Below are positions 24,465 to 32,950 of a stretch of 64,000 bases of DNA, piece after piece. Within the stretch, counting starts at the first letter, position 1. Each line of letters starts with the position of its first letter. Source of the DNA: Mitsuaria sp. GD03876 (GTDB taxonomy: Bacteria > Pseudomonadota > Gammaproteobacteria > Burkholderiales > Burkholderiaceae_C); the NCBI RefSeq assembly GCF_029840635.1, contig NZ_JAOCCU010000015.1:1-64000 (forward strand). The letters are read 5' to 3'. A program made the position numbers and the translations under genes. Under the pieces are notes generated by a model. It was not told the DNA's origin and did no database searches. It saw nothing but the letters and a program-made list of their open reading frames with translations.

Positions 24465-24857
24465 ATGAGCACTGACATGAAATTCTTGATCGTCGACGAC
24501 TTCTCGACCATGCGCCGCATCGTGCGCGGTCTGCTGAAGGAGATCGGCTACAACAACGCCGAAGAGGCGGAAGACGGCGTCGAGGCCCTGAGCATGCTGA
24601 AACAGGCCAAATACGATTTCGTCGTCAGCGACATCAACATGCCCAACATGAATGGCTTCGAGCTGCTCAAGGCCATCAAGGAAGACGCCTCGCTCAAGCA
24701 CCTGCCGGTGCTGATGGTGACGGCCGAGGCCCGCAAGGAGGACATCGTCCTGGCCGCCCAGAGCGGCGCGGCGGGCTACATCGTGAAGCCGTTCACGAAG
24801 GCCACGCTGGAGGAGAAGGTCCTGAAGATCATGCAGAAGCTGGCCGCTGCGGCCTGA
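24465..24857 (+). CDS. cheY: CheY, chemotaxis response regulator
   Basis: 130 aa single receiver domain. D11/D12 and the phosphorylation site D56 (VVSDINMPN), T86 and K108 (YIVKPF) are all in place. [14 protein letters not shown] and the NMPNMNG loop are typical of CheY. Phospho-CheY binds the FliM N-terminus encoded at the left end of the window. It is preceded by AGAGGAACGCC and followed after 16 bases by cheZ; no cheA or cheW lies in this window. Confidence 0.97.
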   Translation: MSTDMKFLIVDDFSTMRRIVRGLLKEIGYNNAEEAEDGVEALSMLKQAKYDFVVSDINMPNMNGFELLKAIKEDASLKHLPVLMVTAEARKEDIVLAAQSGAAGYIVKPFTKATLEEKVLKIMQKLAAAA

Positions 24858-24873
24858 TGCTGGGGAGTCCACC

Positions 24874-25512
24874 ATGCAGATGGAAGAGCTGGCCAAACTG
24901 ACCGCGCAATCCAACGAGCCGCTGACGGTCTCGCCGGAGGTGTTCCAACAGATCGGCACGATCACCCGCGTGCTGCACGACACGATGCAGCAGCTGGGCG
25001 TGATGCCCAAGCTGCAGGTCGCCACCGACGGGCTGCCCGACGCGCGCAGCCGCCTGACCTACATCGCCAACAAGACCGCCGACGCCGCCAACAAGGTGCT
25101 CAACTCGGTCGACCAGGCCAAGGCCGAGCACGCCAAGATCACCGAGGCCGCCAACGCGATGGCCCAGGCGATCACCGCGGACCCGGTCCGCGCGGTGGCC
25201 TCGGGCGCGGTGCTGAACTTCGTGAAGGAGGTCGAGTCCTCGACCTCCAAGATCGACACGCACCTGACCGACATCATGCTGTCGCAGGACTTCCACGACC
25301 TGACCGGCCAGGTCGTCGCCAAGGTGGTGACGCTGGCCAACGACCTGGAAGACTCGCTGGTGAAGCTGCTGGTCTCCGTCGTGCCGCCCGAGCAGCGCGA
25401 GAAGGTCGACCCCAGCATCCTGCAGGGGCCGGTCGTCAGCCACGAAGGCCGCACCGACGTGGTCGCCAACCAGTCCGAAGTGGACGACCTGCTGGCCTCG
25501 CTGGGCTTCTGA
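24874..25512 (+). CDS. cheZ: CheZ, CheY-P phosphatase
   Basis: 212 aa, all helical. The catalytic segment SQDFHDLTGQVV holds the conserved glutamine that inserts into the CheY active site, on the long four-helix bundle. The C-terminal VDDLLASLGF is the CheY-docking helix. It is co-transcribed with cheY and ends at a strong terminator. Confidence 0.96.
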   Translation: MQMEELAKLTAQSNEPLTVSPEVFQQIGTITRVLHDTMQQLGVMPKLQVATDGLPDARSRLTYIANKTADAANKVLNSVDQAKAEHAKITEAANAMAQAITADPVRAVASGAVLNFVKEVESSTSKIDTHLTDIMLSQDFHDLTGQVVAKVVTLANDLEDSLVKLLVSVVPPEQREKVDPSILQGPVVSHEGRTDVVANQSEVDDLLASLGF

Positions 25513-25534
25513 TCCAGGTCCCGCTTCGCTGAAC

Positions 25535-25562
25535 GAAACCCGCGCCCCGGCGCGGGTTTCTG
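25535..25562 (+). terminator. Rho-independent terminator of cheYZ
   Basis: A perfect 12-bp inverted repeat GAAACCCGCGCC/GGCGCGGGTTTC with a 2-base spacer, ending in TTTCTG, 23 bases past the cheZ stop. Confidence 0.9.
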
Positions 25563-25639
25563 CATTTCGGGCCGGCACTTCGGGCCGGAATTCTGGGGGA
25601 TATTCCCCGCCCGGCATCGGCGGGCGAGAAGACCGGCGG

Positions 25640-25722
25640 TTTTCCGTCCCTTATCCGGCCAAGGCCGAATCCCCTTCGGCCGAACAATGGCGGCGCCGCG
25701 GCATCAGGCCGTGGCCCCCTTC
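25640..25722 (+). promoter_or_regulatory. flhB leader with CAATGGCGGC box
   Basis: The stretch CTTATCCGGCCAAGG, then GCCGAACAATGGCGGC (ending 25694), closely parallels the flhA leader (CTTATCGGGCTAAAGG, then GCCGAACAATGGCGGC). The shared sequence marks a common control element, possibly FlhDC-related. Confidence 0.45.
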
Positions 25723-26919
25723 ATGGCCGACCAAGACGCACAAGACCGCAACTTACCCGCCTCGCAGAAAAAGATCGAAAGATCGCGCAAGGAGGGTCAA
25801 CTGCCGCGCTCCCGGGACCTGCCGCATTTCGCGGTGATGGCCACGGGCGGCGCCTTGTTCGCGACTGCGACGCCGTACGCGGTGGACAAGCTCCAGCGCA
25901 TGGTCGAAGGCGCATTGCGTTTCGATGCCGAACAACTCCGCACCGCCGGCATGATGACCGAGCGGCTGTCGGTGCTGACCTGGCAGGGCTTCATGCTCGG
26001 CCTGCCGGCGCTGCTGATCCTGGCGATGGCCGCGATCGCGGCCCACATCGCCTCGGGCGGCTGGAACTTCACGATGAAGCCGCTGACCCCGAAGTTCTCC
26101 CACCTGAACCCGATCAACGGCTTCGGCCGGCTGTTCCAGTGGCAGAACCTGACCACCGCGCTCAAGGCGGTGCTGCTGTCCCTGGTGCTGGGCGTCGTCG
26201 GCGCGATGGCGCTCAAGGACCGGATCGCCGGCTTCATCGGCATCATGTCCGTGCCGCTTCCCTCGGCGCTGGCCTTCGCCGCCAAGCAGATGATGGGCGG
26301 CCTGGCCCTGCTGGGACTGGCATTGGCGCTGTTCGCCATCATCGACGTGCCGCTGCAGCGCCACCTCTACCTCAAGCGGCTCAAGATGTCCCGCGAGGAA
26401 GCCAAGAACGAACTCAAGGAAGCCGAAGGCAACCTCGAGATGAAACACAAGATGCGCGCCAAGGCCCGGGAACTGGTCAAGCGCCGCATGCTCGCCGCCG
26501 TGCCCAAGGCCGACCTCGTCGTCATGAACCCGACCCACTACGCCGTGGCCATCGCGTACGACGAAACCAAGATGGGCGCGCCCCGCGTCGTGGCCAAGGG
26601 CCTGGACCTGCTGGCCTTCAAGATCCGCGACATCGCCAAGGACAACAAGGTGCCCGTCCTTCAGGCACCGGCCCTGGCCCGTGCCCTGTACGCCCACGCC
26701 GAACTCGACCGGGAAATCCCCGGCGCGCTGTTCGGGGCGGTGGCGCAGGTCCTGGCCTACGTCTACCAGCTCAAGGCCGCGCTCAAGGGGCAGGGCATGG
26801 CGCCCAACGTCGCGCCGAATCCGCCGGTGCCCGACGAACTCGACCCGCACAAGAAACCCGGCTGGACGCCGCCAGAGGACGAGGCGGACGACGCGTTCCC
26901 GGAGGGCTCTCCCGCCTGA
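25723..26919 (+). CDS. flhB: FlhB, flagellar export switch protein
   Basis: 398 aa from ATG 25723 (MADQDAQDRN); an ATG at 25687 adds 12 residues but lies in the conserved leader element. Four membrane helices span the first 210 residues. The cytoplasmic domain contains the autocleavage motif NPTH (in MNPTHYAVAI), whose cleavage changes export from hook to filament proteins. The family start SQKKIERSRKEGQLPRSRDL is present. The C-terminal tail is Pro/acidic-rich. Confidence 0.96.
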   Translation: MADQDAQDRNLPASQKKIERSRKEGQLPRSRDLPHFAVMATGGALFATATPYAVDKLQRMVEGALRFDAEQLRTAGMMTERLSVLTWQGFMLGLPALLILAMAAIAAHIASGGWNFTMKPLTPKFSHLNPINGFGRLFQWQNLTTALKAVLLSLVLGVVGAMALKDRIAGFIGIMSVPLPSALAFAAKQMMGGLALLGLALALFAIIDVPLQRHLYLKRLKMSREEAKNELKEAEGNLEMKHKMRAKARELVKRRMLAAVPKADLVVMNPTHYAVAIAYDETKMGAPRVVAKGLDLLAFKIRDIAKDNKVPVLQAPALARALYAHAELDREIPGALFGAVAQVLAYVYQLKAALKGQGMAPNVAPNPPVPDELDPHKKPGWTPPEDEADDAFPEGSPA

Positions 26920-26933
26920 TCGCGACCGAGCAC

Positions 26934-27020
26934 GCGTCGGCCGGATCGGTGCCCCCTTTACGCTCAGACGCCTCCGCACGCTCGGCATTCGCTTCAAGGG
27001 GGCACCGATCCGGCCGACGC
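26934..27020. repeat. 25-bp perfect inverted repeat between flhB and flhA
   Basis: The arm at 26934-26958 (beginning GCGTCGGCCGGATCGG) is exactly complementary to 26996-27020, around a 37-base spacer. It lies 15 bases past the flhB stop. It has no T-run, so it is not a standard terminator; mRNA processing or a remnant of a mobile palindrome are possible. Confidence 0.85.
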
Positions 27021-27075
27021 CGAACCCAGCGTGGCGTGCGGGGGAGGGGCGTCATCGAGCCGGCCGACGCTCCAG

Positions 27076-27151
27076 CAATGGCGGCGTTCGGGGGGGAAAT
27101 CTCCCGCTTATCGGGCTAAAGGGAATCGGGGTGTCGCCGAACAATGGCGGC
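27076..27151 (+). promoter_or_regulatory. flhA leader with two CAATGGCGGC boxes
   Basis: CAATGGCGGC occurs at 27076-27085 and again at 27142-27151, flanking CTTATCGGGCTAAAGG. The same ten bases precede flhB. FlhDC binding is the leading but unproven explanation. Confidence 0.45.
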
Positions 27152-27203
27152 ACTCGACAGTCCTGTCGGGCAACCCCGTCGATCCAGGCAGAAGGCAGCA
27201 CCG

Positions 27204-29303
27204 ATGAACGAGCTGATGGCCCGTTTGCAGAACCTCCTCGGACCCCGCGCCGCCATCCTCCAGGCGCTCGGGGCACCGATCGCCATCATCATCATCCTGT
27301 CGATGATGGTGCTGCCCCTGCCGGCCTTCGCCCTCGACCTGTTCTTCACCTTCAACATCGCCATGTCCATCATGGTGATGCTCGTGGCCTCGCAGATGGT
27401 CAAGCCGCTGGACTTCGCGGCCTTCCCCACCGTCCTGCTGATCACGACCCTGCTGCGCCTGTCCCTGAACGTCGCCTCCACCCGCGTCGTCCTGCTCGAA
27501 GGCCACACCGGCTCCGGCGCCGCCGGCAAGGTCATCGAATCCTTCGGCCACTTCCTGATCGGCGGCAACTTCGCCGTCGGCCTGATCGTCTTCGCCATCC
27601 TCGTCGTCATCAACTTCATCGTCGTCACCAAGGGCGCCGAACGCATCGCCGAAGTCGGCGCGCGCTTCACCCTGGACGCGATGCCCGGCAAGCAGATGGC
27701 CATCGACGCCGACCTGTCCGCCGGCCTGATCGACGAGAAGGAAGCCAAGCGTCGCCGCGCCGAGCTCGGCGACGAAGCCGACTTCTTCGGCTCCATGGAC
27801 GGTGCCTCCAAGTTCGTCCGCGGCGACGCCATCGCCGGCATCCTGATCCTCTTCATCAACATCATCGGCGGCTTCGTCATCGGCGTGGCCCAGCACGGCC
27901 TGTCCGCCGGCCAGGCCGCCGACAGCTACATCCTGCTGGCCGTCGGCGACGCGCTCGTCGCCCAGATCCCGGCCCTGCTGATCTCCGTCTCCTCCGCGCT
28001 CGTGGTCTCGCGCGTCGGCAAGGACAAGGACGTCGGCCAGATGATCGGCTCGCAGGTGTTCGGCTCGACCAAGGCCGTCGCCATCACCGCCGGCGTGGTC
28101 TTCATCCTCGGCCTGATCCCCGGCATGCCGCACCTGGTGTTCCTGATGATCGCCGGCGGCCTGGGTTACCTGGCGTACTGGCTGCGAACCAAGGAACAGG
28201 CCAAGAAGGCCGCCGAGCTGAAGAAGCCCGCCGCCCCGCTGCCCGGCGCGCCCAACCCGGACGCCGAGGCCTCGTGGGAAGACGTGGTCGCCGTGGACAC
28301 GCTGGGCCTGGAAGTCGGCTACCGGCTGATCACGCTGGTGGACAAGTCGCGCGAAGGCGACCTGCTGAGCCGCATCAAGGGCGTGCGCCGCAAGTTCGCG
28401 CAGGACATCGGGTTCCTGCCGCCGTCGGTGCACATCCGCGACAACCTGGAGCTGCGCCCCAGCCAGTACCGCGTGACGCTGCGCGGCGCGGTGATCGGCG
28501 AGGCCGAGGCCTACCCCGGCATGTGGCTGGCGATCAACCCGGGTCACGCGACGCAGAAGCTGATCGGGACCCAGACGACGGATCCCGCCTTCGGACTCCC
28601 GGCGGTCTGGATCGAGGAGCGGCAACGGGATATGGCGCAATTGGCGGGCTTTACCGTCGTTGATTGCGCGACCGTGGTGGCCACGCATCTTTCACACTTG
28701 CTGCAAGTTCACGCGGCCCGTTTGTTGGGCCGGGTGGAAACCCAGCAGCTGGTGGATCACCTCACCAAGCAAGCGCCTCAGCTCATCGAAGACGTGATTC
28801 CAAAGATGGTCAATGTCGCCGCCCTGCAACGAGTCCTCCAGTTCCTGCTGGAAGAGGGCGTGCACATCCGCGACATGCGTTCCATCGTGGAAAGCCTGGC
28901 CGAAAACGCCACGCAGACCAACGATCCGGCCGAGCTGGCCCGTCGCATCCGCATCCACATCGCCCCGGCGATCGTGCAGCAGATCTACGGTCCGGCCCGC
29001 GAACTGGATGTCATCGCCCTCGATCCGGAACTGGAGCGCCTGGTCACGCAGGCCCTGCACTCGCCTCACGGCGCGGCGCTGGATCCCGGCGTGGCCGACA
29101 CGCTTGCGCGGAGTGCCGCCCAGACCGCCCAGTCCCAAGAGGATCGCGGTTTGCCCGCCTGCCTGCTGGTGCCCGACCTGATCCGCGCACCCCTGGCCCG
29201 ACTGCTCAAGCGCGCTGCGCCGCGGCTCAAGGTGCTGGGACACAGCGAGATTCCTGAAACGCACACGATCCGCATCGGCTCCATCATCGGAGGCACGGCA
29301 TGA
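27204..29303 (+). CDS. flhA: FlhA, flagellar export gate protein
   Basis: 699 aa from ATG 27204 (MNELMARLQN). Eight membrane helices lie in the first 330 residues. The FHIPEP signature region is clear: LRLSLNVASTRVVLLEGH and GKQMAIDADLSAGLIDEKEA. The large cytoplasmic domain (about 360-699) forms the nonameric ring that receives chaperone-substrate complexes. An in-frame ATG at 27144 lies inside the conserved leader box and is not favoured. The stop overlaps the flhF start by 4 bases. Confidence 0.97.
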   Translation: MNELMARLQNLLGPRAAILQALGAPIAIIIILSMMVLPLPAFALDLFFTFNIAMSIMVMLVASQMVKPLDFAAFPTVLLITTLLRLSLNVASTRVVLLEGHTGSGAAGKVIESFGHFLIGGNFAVGLIVFAILVVINFIVVTKGAERIAEVGARFTLDAMPGKQMAIDADLSAGLIDEKEAKRRRAELGDEADFFGSMDGASKFVRGDAIAGILILFINIIGGFVIGVAQHGLSAGQAADSYILLAVGDALVAQIPALLISVSSALVVSRVGKDKDVGQMIGSQVFGSTKAVAITAGVVFILGLIPGMPHLVFLMIAGGLGYLAYWLRTKEQAKKAAELKKPAAPLPGAPNPDAEASWEDVVAVDTLGLEVGYRLITLVDKSREGDLLSRIKGVRRKFAQDIGFLPPSVHIRDNLELRPSQYRVTLRGAVIGEAEAYPGMWLAINPGHATQKLIGTQTTDPAFGLPAVWIEERQRDMAQLAGFTVVDCATVVATHLSHLLQVHAARLLGRVETQQLVDHLTKQAPQLIEDVIPKMVNVAALQRVLQFLLEEGVHIRDMRSIVESLAENATQTNDPAELARRIRIHIAPAIVQQIYGPARELDVIALDPELERLVTQALHSPHGAALDPGVADTLARSAAQTAQSQEDRGLPACLLVPDLIRAPLARLLKRAAPRLKVLGHSEIPETHTIRIGSIIGGTA

Positions 29304-30982
29304 ACGTCAAACGCTTTACCGCCCGCAGTTCCCGCGAAGCCATGACCCTGGTCCGCCAGGCTTTCGGCGACGACGCGGTCGTGCTCTCGAACAAGCCCTG
29401 CCCCGAAGGCGTGGAAGTGCTGGCGATGGCGCCGGAAGGCATGTCGCAGATCGAGCGCGTCGCCGCCTCGACGCCGCGCGCCACCGCCCCGCGCCAGCCC
29501 GCCGCCGCGCAGCCGCAGCGCCCGGACCCGCAGCCGCGCCAGGCCCTCAAGCAGCGCCTGGCCCCGCCCGCGCCGCAGCAACGCGCCGAACCCGGTTTCG
29601 CCGGTTCGGTCGGCGACGACGTGAACGCCCTGGGCATGAGCACGCTGTCCTTCCAGGACTACGTGCGCGAGCGCATGCTCAAGCGCCGCTCTGCCGAGAT
29701 GAACGGCCTGCCCGATCCGCTGATGGACGAGCCCTCGCACGCGCCGTCGCAGGCGCAGATGGCCGAGTCGGTGGCCTCGATGGCCGCGCAGCGCGACCAG
29801 CGCGCCCGTGCCGCGATGCAGACGCTGGGCGCGCGCCGCGTGGACGAGCGCGCCTATGAACCCGCCCCGATGCCGGCGCCCGCGCCGCGCGTCGTGCCGC
29901 CGGTGCTGCGCGACGAGATCCGCGTGCAGCAACAGCCGATGCAGGACCTGGGTGGCATCGGCCACGGCTTCGGCGGCATGGGCAACCATCCGCTGAACGA
30001 CATGCCGTCGTCGTCGCGCCGCGAGCAGGAAATGATGACCGAGCTGCGGGCGATGAAGGGCATGATCGAAGAGCGCTTCGGCGCGCTGGCCTTCATGGAG
30101 AAGCTGCAGCGCCAGCCGGCGCAGGCGCGGCTGACGCAGAAGCTGCTGGACGCCGGGTTCTCGCCGGCGCTGGTGCGCAAGCTGGTGGAAGGCCTGCCGG
30201 CGCCGATGACCGAGGAATCGGAATCGCACGCGTGGGCCTCGAACGTGCTGGCCCGCAACGTGCAGACCGCCGAGCAGATGCCGGCGCTGGAAGACCAGGG
30301 CGGCGTGTTCGCGATGATCGGCTCGACCGGCGTGGGCAAGACCACGACGACGGCCAAGATCGCCGCGGCCTTCGCCACCAAGTACGGCGCGAGCCAGCTG
30401 GGCCTGATCACGCTGGACGCGTACCGGATCGGCGCGCACGAGCAGCTGCGCGCCTACGGCCGCATCCTGGGCGTGCCGGTGCACACCGCGCATGACCGCG
30501 CGTCGCTGGAAGACCTGCTGGAACTGCTGGCCGGCAAGAAGATGGTGCTGATCGACACGGCCGGCACGGCCCAGCGCGACAGCCGCACCGCCGAGCTGCT
30601 GGACATGCTGGCCCACAAGAGCATCAAGCGCATCCTGGTCGTCAACGCCGCCCAGCAGGGCGAGACGATCGAGGACGTGGTCGGCGCCTGGCGCGGCGCG
30701 GAAGCGCAGGGCGTGATCCTGTCCAAGCTGGACGAGGCCGTGAAGCTGGCCCCGGCGCTGGACACGGTGATCCGCCACAAGCTGCGCGTGCTGGGCGTGA
30801 CCAACGGCCAGCGCGTGCCCGAAGACTGGCATCGCCTGTCGTCCCAGGCGCTGGTGCAGCGCGCGCTGCGCAGCCACGGCCAGTCGGCCTGGCGCGTGGA
30901 CGCCAACGACGTGAACCTGATCTTCACCGCCGGCTCGATGGGCCAGACGGGGGCTTCGGGCTCGCCGATGGGCCTGAACTGA
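29300..30982 (+). CDS. flhF: FlhF, SRP-type GTPase for flagellar placement
   Basis: 560 aa. A short basic N-terminal domain (MNVKRFTARSSREAMTLVRQ), a long Pro/Gln/Ala-rich linker, then the N and G domains of an SRP GTPase. The P-loop is GSTGVGKTTTTAK (about 339-351), with DTAG and SKLDEA further on. FlhF directs where flagella are built, usually with FlhG as its GTPase activator. Here FlhG is degenerate. It overlaps flhA by ATGA and is followed by a terminator. Confidence 0.95.
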   Translation: MNVKRFTARSSREAMTLVRQAFGDDAVVLSNKPCPEGVEVLAMAPEGMSQIERVAASTPRATAPRQPAAAQPQRPDPQPRQALKQRLAPPAPQQRAEPGFAGSVGDDVNALGMSTLSFQDYVRERMLKRRSAEMNGLPDPLMDEPSHAPSQAQMAESVASMAAQRDQRARAAMQTLGARRVDERAYEPAPMPAPAPRVVPPVLRDEIRVQQQPMQDLGGIGHGFGGMGNHPLNDMPSSSRREQEMMTELRAMKGMIEERFGALAFMEKLQRQPAQARLTQKLLDAGFSPALVRKLVEGLPAPMTEESESHAWASNVLARNVQTAEQMPALEDQGGVFAMIGSTGVGKTTTTAKIAAAFATKYGASQLGLITLDAYRIGAHEQLRAYGRILGVPVHTAHDRASLEDLLELLAGKKMVLIDTAGTAQRDSRTAELLDMLAHKSIKRILVVNAAQQGETIEDVVGAWRGAEAQGVILSKLDEAVKLAPALDTVIRHKLRVLGVTNGQRVPEDWHRLSSQALVQRALRSHGQSAWRVDANDVNLIFTAGSMGQTGASGSPMGLN

Positions 30983-31336
30983 GCGGCGCGTCCAGCGCCG
31001 TGAGGACGCCGGATTTGCCAAATCCGGCCGCAGGTTCTAAGAAGGGGAAGTGCGCGAGCGCTTCCCCTTTCGCCATTGGGGCGATAGTTGGCAGCCGCCT
31101 CCGGGCGGTGGTCAACTGGCCCTGGCGAGCGGGAGGCGTCCCGGCGTCGCAGGGCCGACGAGCGAGAGCAGGGCGAAGCGGTGGAGAAAAGCGGGGTGTT
31201 TCCCCCTTTCAATTCCGCGTCGAAGAGGGGCCCCCAGGGCGAAACTTCCGGTAACGGCTCCAGCAATGGGCGCTCCCTTTTCCAGAGGGACCGATCGCTG
31301 GGGCAGACCTCGTAAGAAGACACAGAGCACAGCCCA
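30983..31336 (+). other. 354-base flhF-flhG gap with two hairpins
   Basis: Contains a CCGGATTT/AAATCCGG hairpin (31009-31027), the terminator described separately, and upstream of flhG the box CAATGGGCGC (31264-31273) preceded by GCTCCAG, a 13-base match with the distal flhA box. No gene is seen. flhG-fliA probably have their own promoter here. Confidence 0.6.
31042..31071 (+). terminator. Rho-independent terminator of flhAF
   Basis: A perfect 9-bp stem AAGGGGAAG/CTTCCCCTT around a 10-base loop, ending in TTTC. It lies 59 bases after the flhF stop. Confidence 0.85.
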
Positions 31337-32158
31337 ATGCGCGACTTCAGCAATGCTCCCAAGGACCAGGCCGACGGCCTGCGACGCCTGTTCGCCACGG
31401 CGCGCGTGCGCGTGGTGCCGGTGGTGAGCAACCCGCATGTGGTCGGCAGCGGTGCGCTGCTGGAAGGCATGTGCGCCGCGTTCGGCGAACTGGGCCTGCA
31501 CACGCTGGTGGTGGACGCCGGCGAGCAGGCCTCGGCGCCGTCGGACCTGGCCGCGGTGGACCTGGCGGCGTGCGTGGAGCCGCTGTCGGCCAAGGTGTCC
31601 TTCCTGGCCGCGCGCGGCCTGCCGCTGCGCTACATCAACGCCAATGGCTCGGCGGCCCAGTTCCTGGAGGCCGTGACCGACGCCGCGCCGTTCGCGGACG
31701 TGATCCTGCTGCATGCCAGCGCGGCCGAGCTGAGCCGCGTGCTGGTGTCGCGCGAGGTGCGTCCGGTGCTGCTGGCCGACACCGACGTGCAGAGCGTGAC
31801 CTACGCCTACGCCGGCATGAAGTGGCTGACGCAGCGGGCGGGCCTGATGGTCTACAGCCTGCTGCTGGCCTGCAACCCGCAGTTGCGCCTGGCGGAGCGG
31901 ATCGCGCAGCAGCTCTCGAGCTGCGGCGACGGCTTCCTGGGGGCGGTGCTGCGGGAGTGGGCCTGTCTGGATCCCCGCCAGCCGGTGAGCGCGCCGCTGA
32001 CGCACGAGATGCGTCACATGGCCCGCGAGCTGCTGCTGGCGTCGGTGCCCGGCGCCGCGCTGGACAGCGCGGCCGATGCGATGCCGCTGCGTCCGCGGCC
32101 GATGTGGCAGCCCAAGTCGGGTCGCGGGCCGCAAGGCGTGACCCTGGCTGCGCATTGA
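31337..32158 (+). CDS. flhG: FlhG-like MinD/ParA protein lacking Walker A
   Basis: 273 aa, located between flhF and fliA exactly where FlhG belongs. The fold pattern of a MinD-type protein is visible (VVPVVSNPHV, LHTLVVDAGEQ, GLMVYSLLLACNP). However, the deviant Walker A (KGGxGKT/S) is replaced by SNPHVVGSGALL at about 31-42, with no lysine. It should not bind or hydrolyse ATP in the usual way. It may have become a structural or regulatory FlhF partner. Translation is probably coupled to fliA, 21 bases downstream. Confidence 0.8.
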   Translation: MRDFSNAPKDQADGLRRLFATARVRVVPVVSNPHVVGSGALLEGMCAAFGELGLHTLVVDAGEQASAPSDLAAVDLAACVEPLSAKVSFLAARGLPLRYINANGSAAQFLEAVTDAAPFADVILLHASAAELSRVLVSREVRPVLLADTDVQSVTYAYAGMKWLTQRAGLMVYSLLLACNPQLRLAERIAQQLSSCGDGFLGAVLREWACLDPRQPVSAPLTHEMRHMARELLLASVPGAALDSAADAMPLRPRPMWQPKSGRGPQGVTLAAH

Positions 32159-32179
32159 CGCCGGATTGGAGACGAGACG

Positions 32180-32893
32180 ATGTACACCGCCAAGGGTCAA
32201 CTCGACAACAACTCGCTGATTCGGCAGTACAGCCCGCTGGTGCGGCGACTGGCGCATCAGATGATCGCCAAGCTGCCGGCCAACGTTGAACTGGACGACC
32301 TGATCCAGGTCGGCCTGATCGGGCTGACGGACGCGCTGTCGCGCTTCGACACGGCGCAGGGCGTGCAGTTCGAGACCTTCGCGACGCAGCGCATCCGCGG
32401 CGCGATGCTCGACGAGCTGCGCGGCAGCGACTGGATGAGCCGCGGCTCGCGCCGCCAGCAGCGCTCGATCGAGAGCGCGGTGCACAAGCTCGAGCAGAAG
32501 CTGGGCCGCGCGCCGCAGGAATCGGAGATCGCCGCGGAGATGGGCATCTCGCTGGCCGAGTACCAGGAGATGCTGGGCAAGGTGCGCGGGACGCAGCTGG
32601 TCTACCTGGAGGACATCTCCGGCGACGACGACAGCGACGACTACCTGGACCGTCACGTCAGCGACGAATCGGCCGATCCGATGTCGCTGCTGCGGGATCA
32701 CCGCATGCGCGAGGCGCTGGTGGAGGCGATCAAGAACCTGCCGGAGCGCGAGGCCTACGTCATGTCCATGTACTACGAACATGACATGAACCTGAAAGAG
32801 ATCGCCGCGGTGCTGAAGGTCACCGAGTCGCGGGTGTGCCAGCTGCACAGTCAAGCGATTGCCCGATTGCGCGTGAAGCTGCGCGACTGGTAA
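32180..32893 (+). CDS. fliA: FliA, sigma-28 flagellar sigma factor
   Basis: 237 aa, normal length. Region 2 contains ELDDLIQVGLIGLTDALSRF and FETFATQRIRGAMLDELR, region 3 lies around LEQKLGRAPQESEIAAEMGI, and region 4 has NLPEREAYVMSMYYEHDMNL with the helix-turn-helix. At least seven promoters in this window carry its recognition sequence. A GGAGACGAGACG segment precedes the ATG. Confidence 0.97.
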   Translation: MYTAKGQLDNNSLIRQYSPLVRRLAHQMIAKLPANVELDDLIQVGLIGLTDALSRFDTAQGVQFETFATQRIRGAMLDELRGSDWMSRGSRRQQRSIESAVHKLEQKLGRAPQESEIAAEMGISLAEYQEMLGKVRGTQLVYLEDISGDDDSDDYLDRHVSDESADPMSLLRDHRMREALVEAIKNLPEREAYVMSMYYEHDMNLKEIAAVLKVTESRVCQLHSQAIARLRVKLRDW

Positions 32894-32950
32894 AACGGCC
32901 TGAAACGGCCGCTGTCCCTGGTGGTCGAGGAACCATGAGGGGAGCGTCCG

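Noticed and set aside
25723-29303. Virulence type III secretion system
   Set aside because: flhA, flhB, fliI and the other export genes are all the flagellar versions and lie in standard flagellar order.
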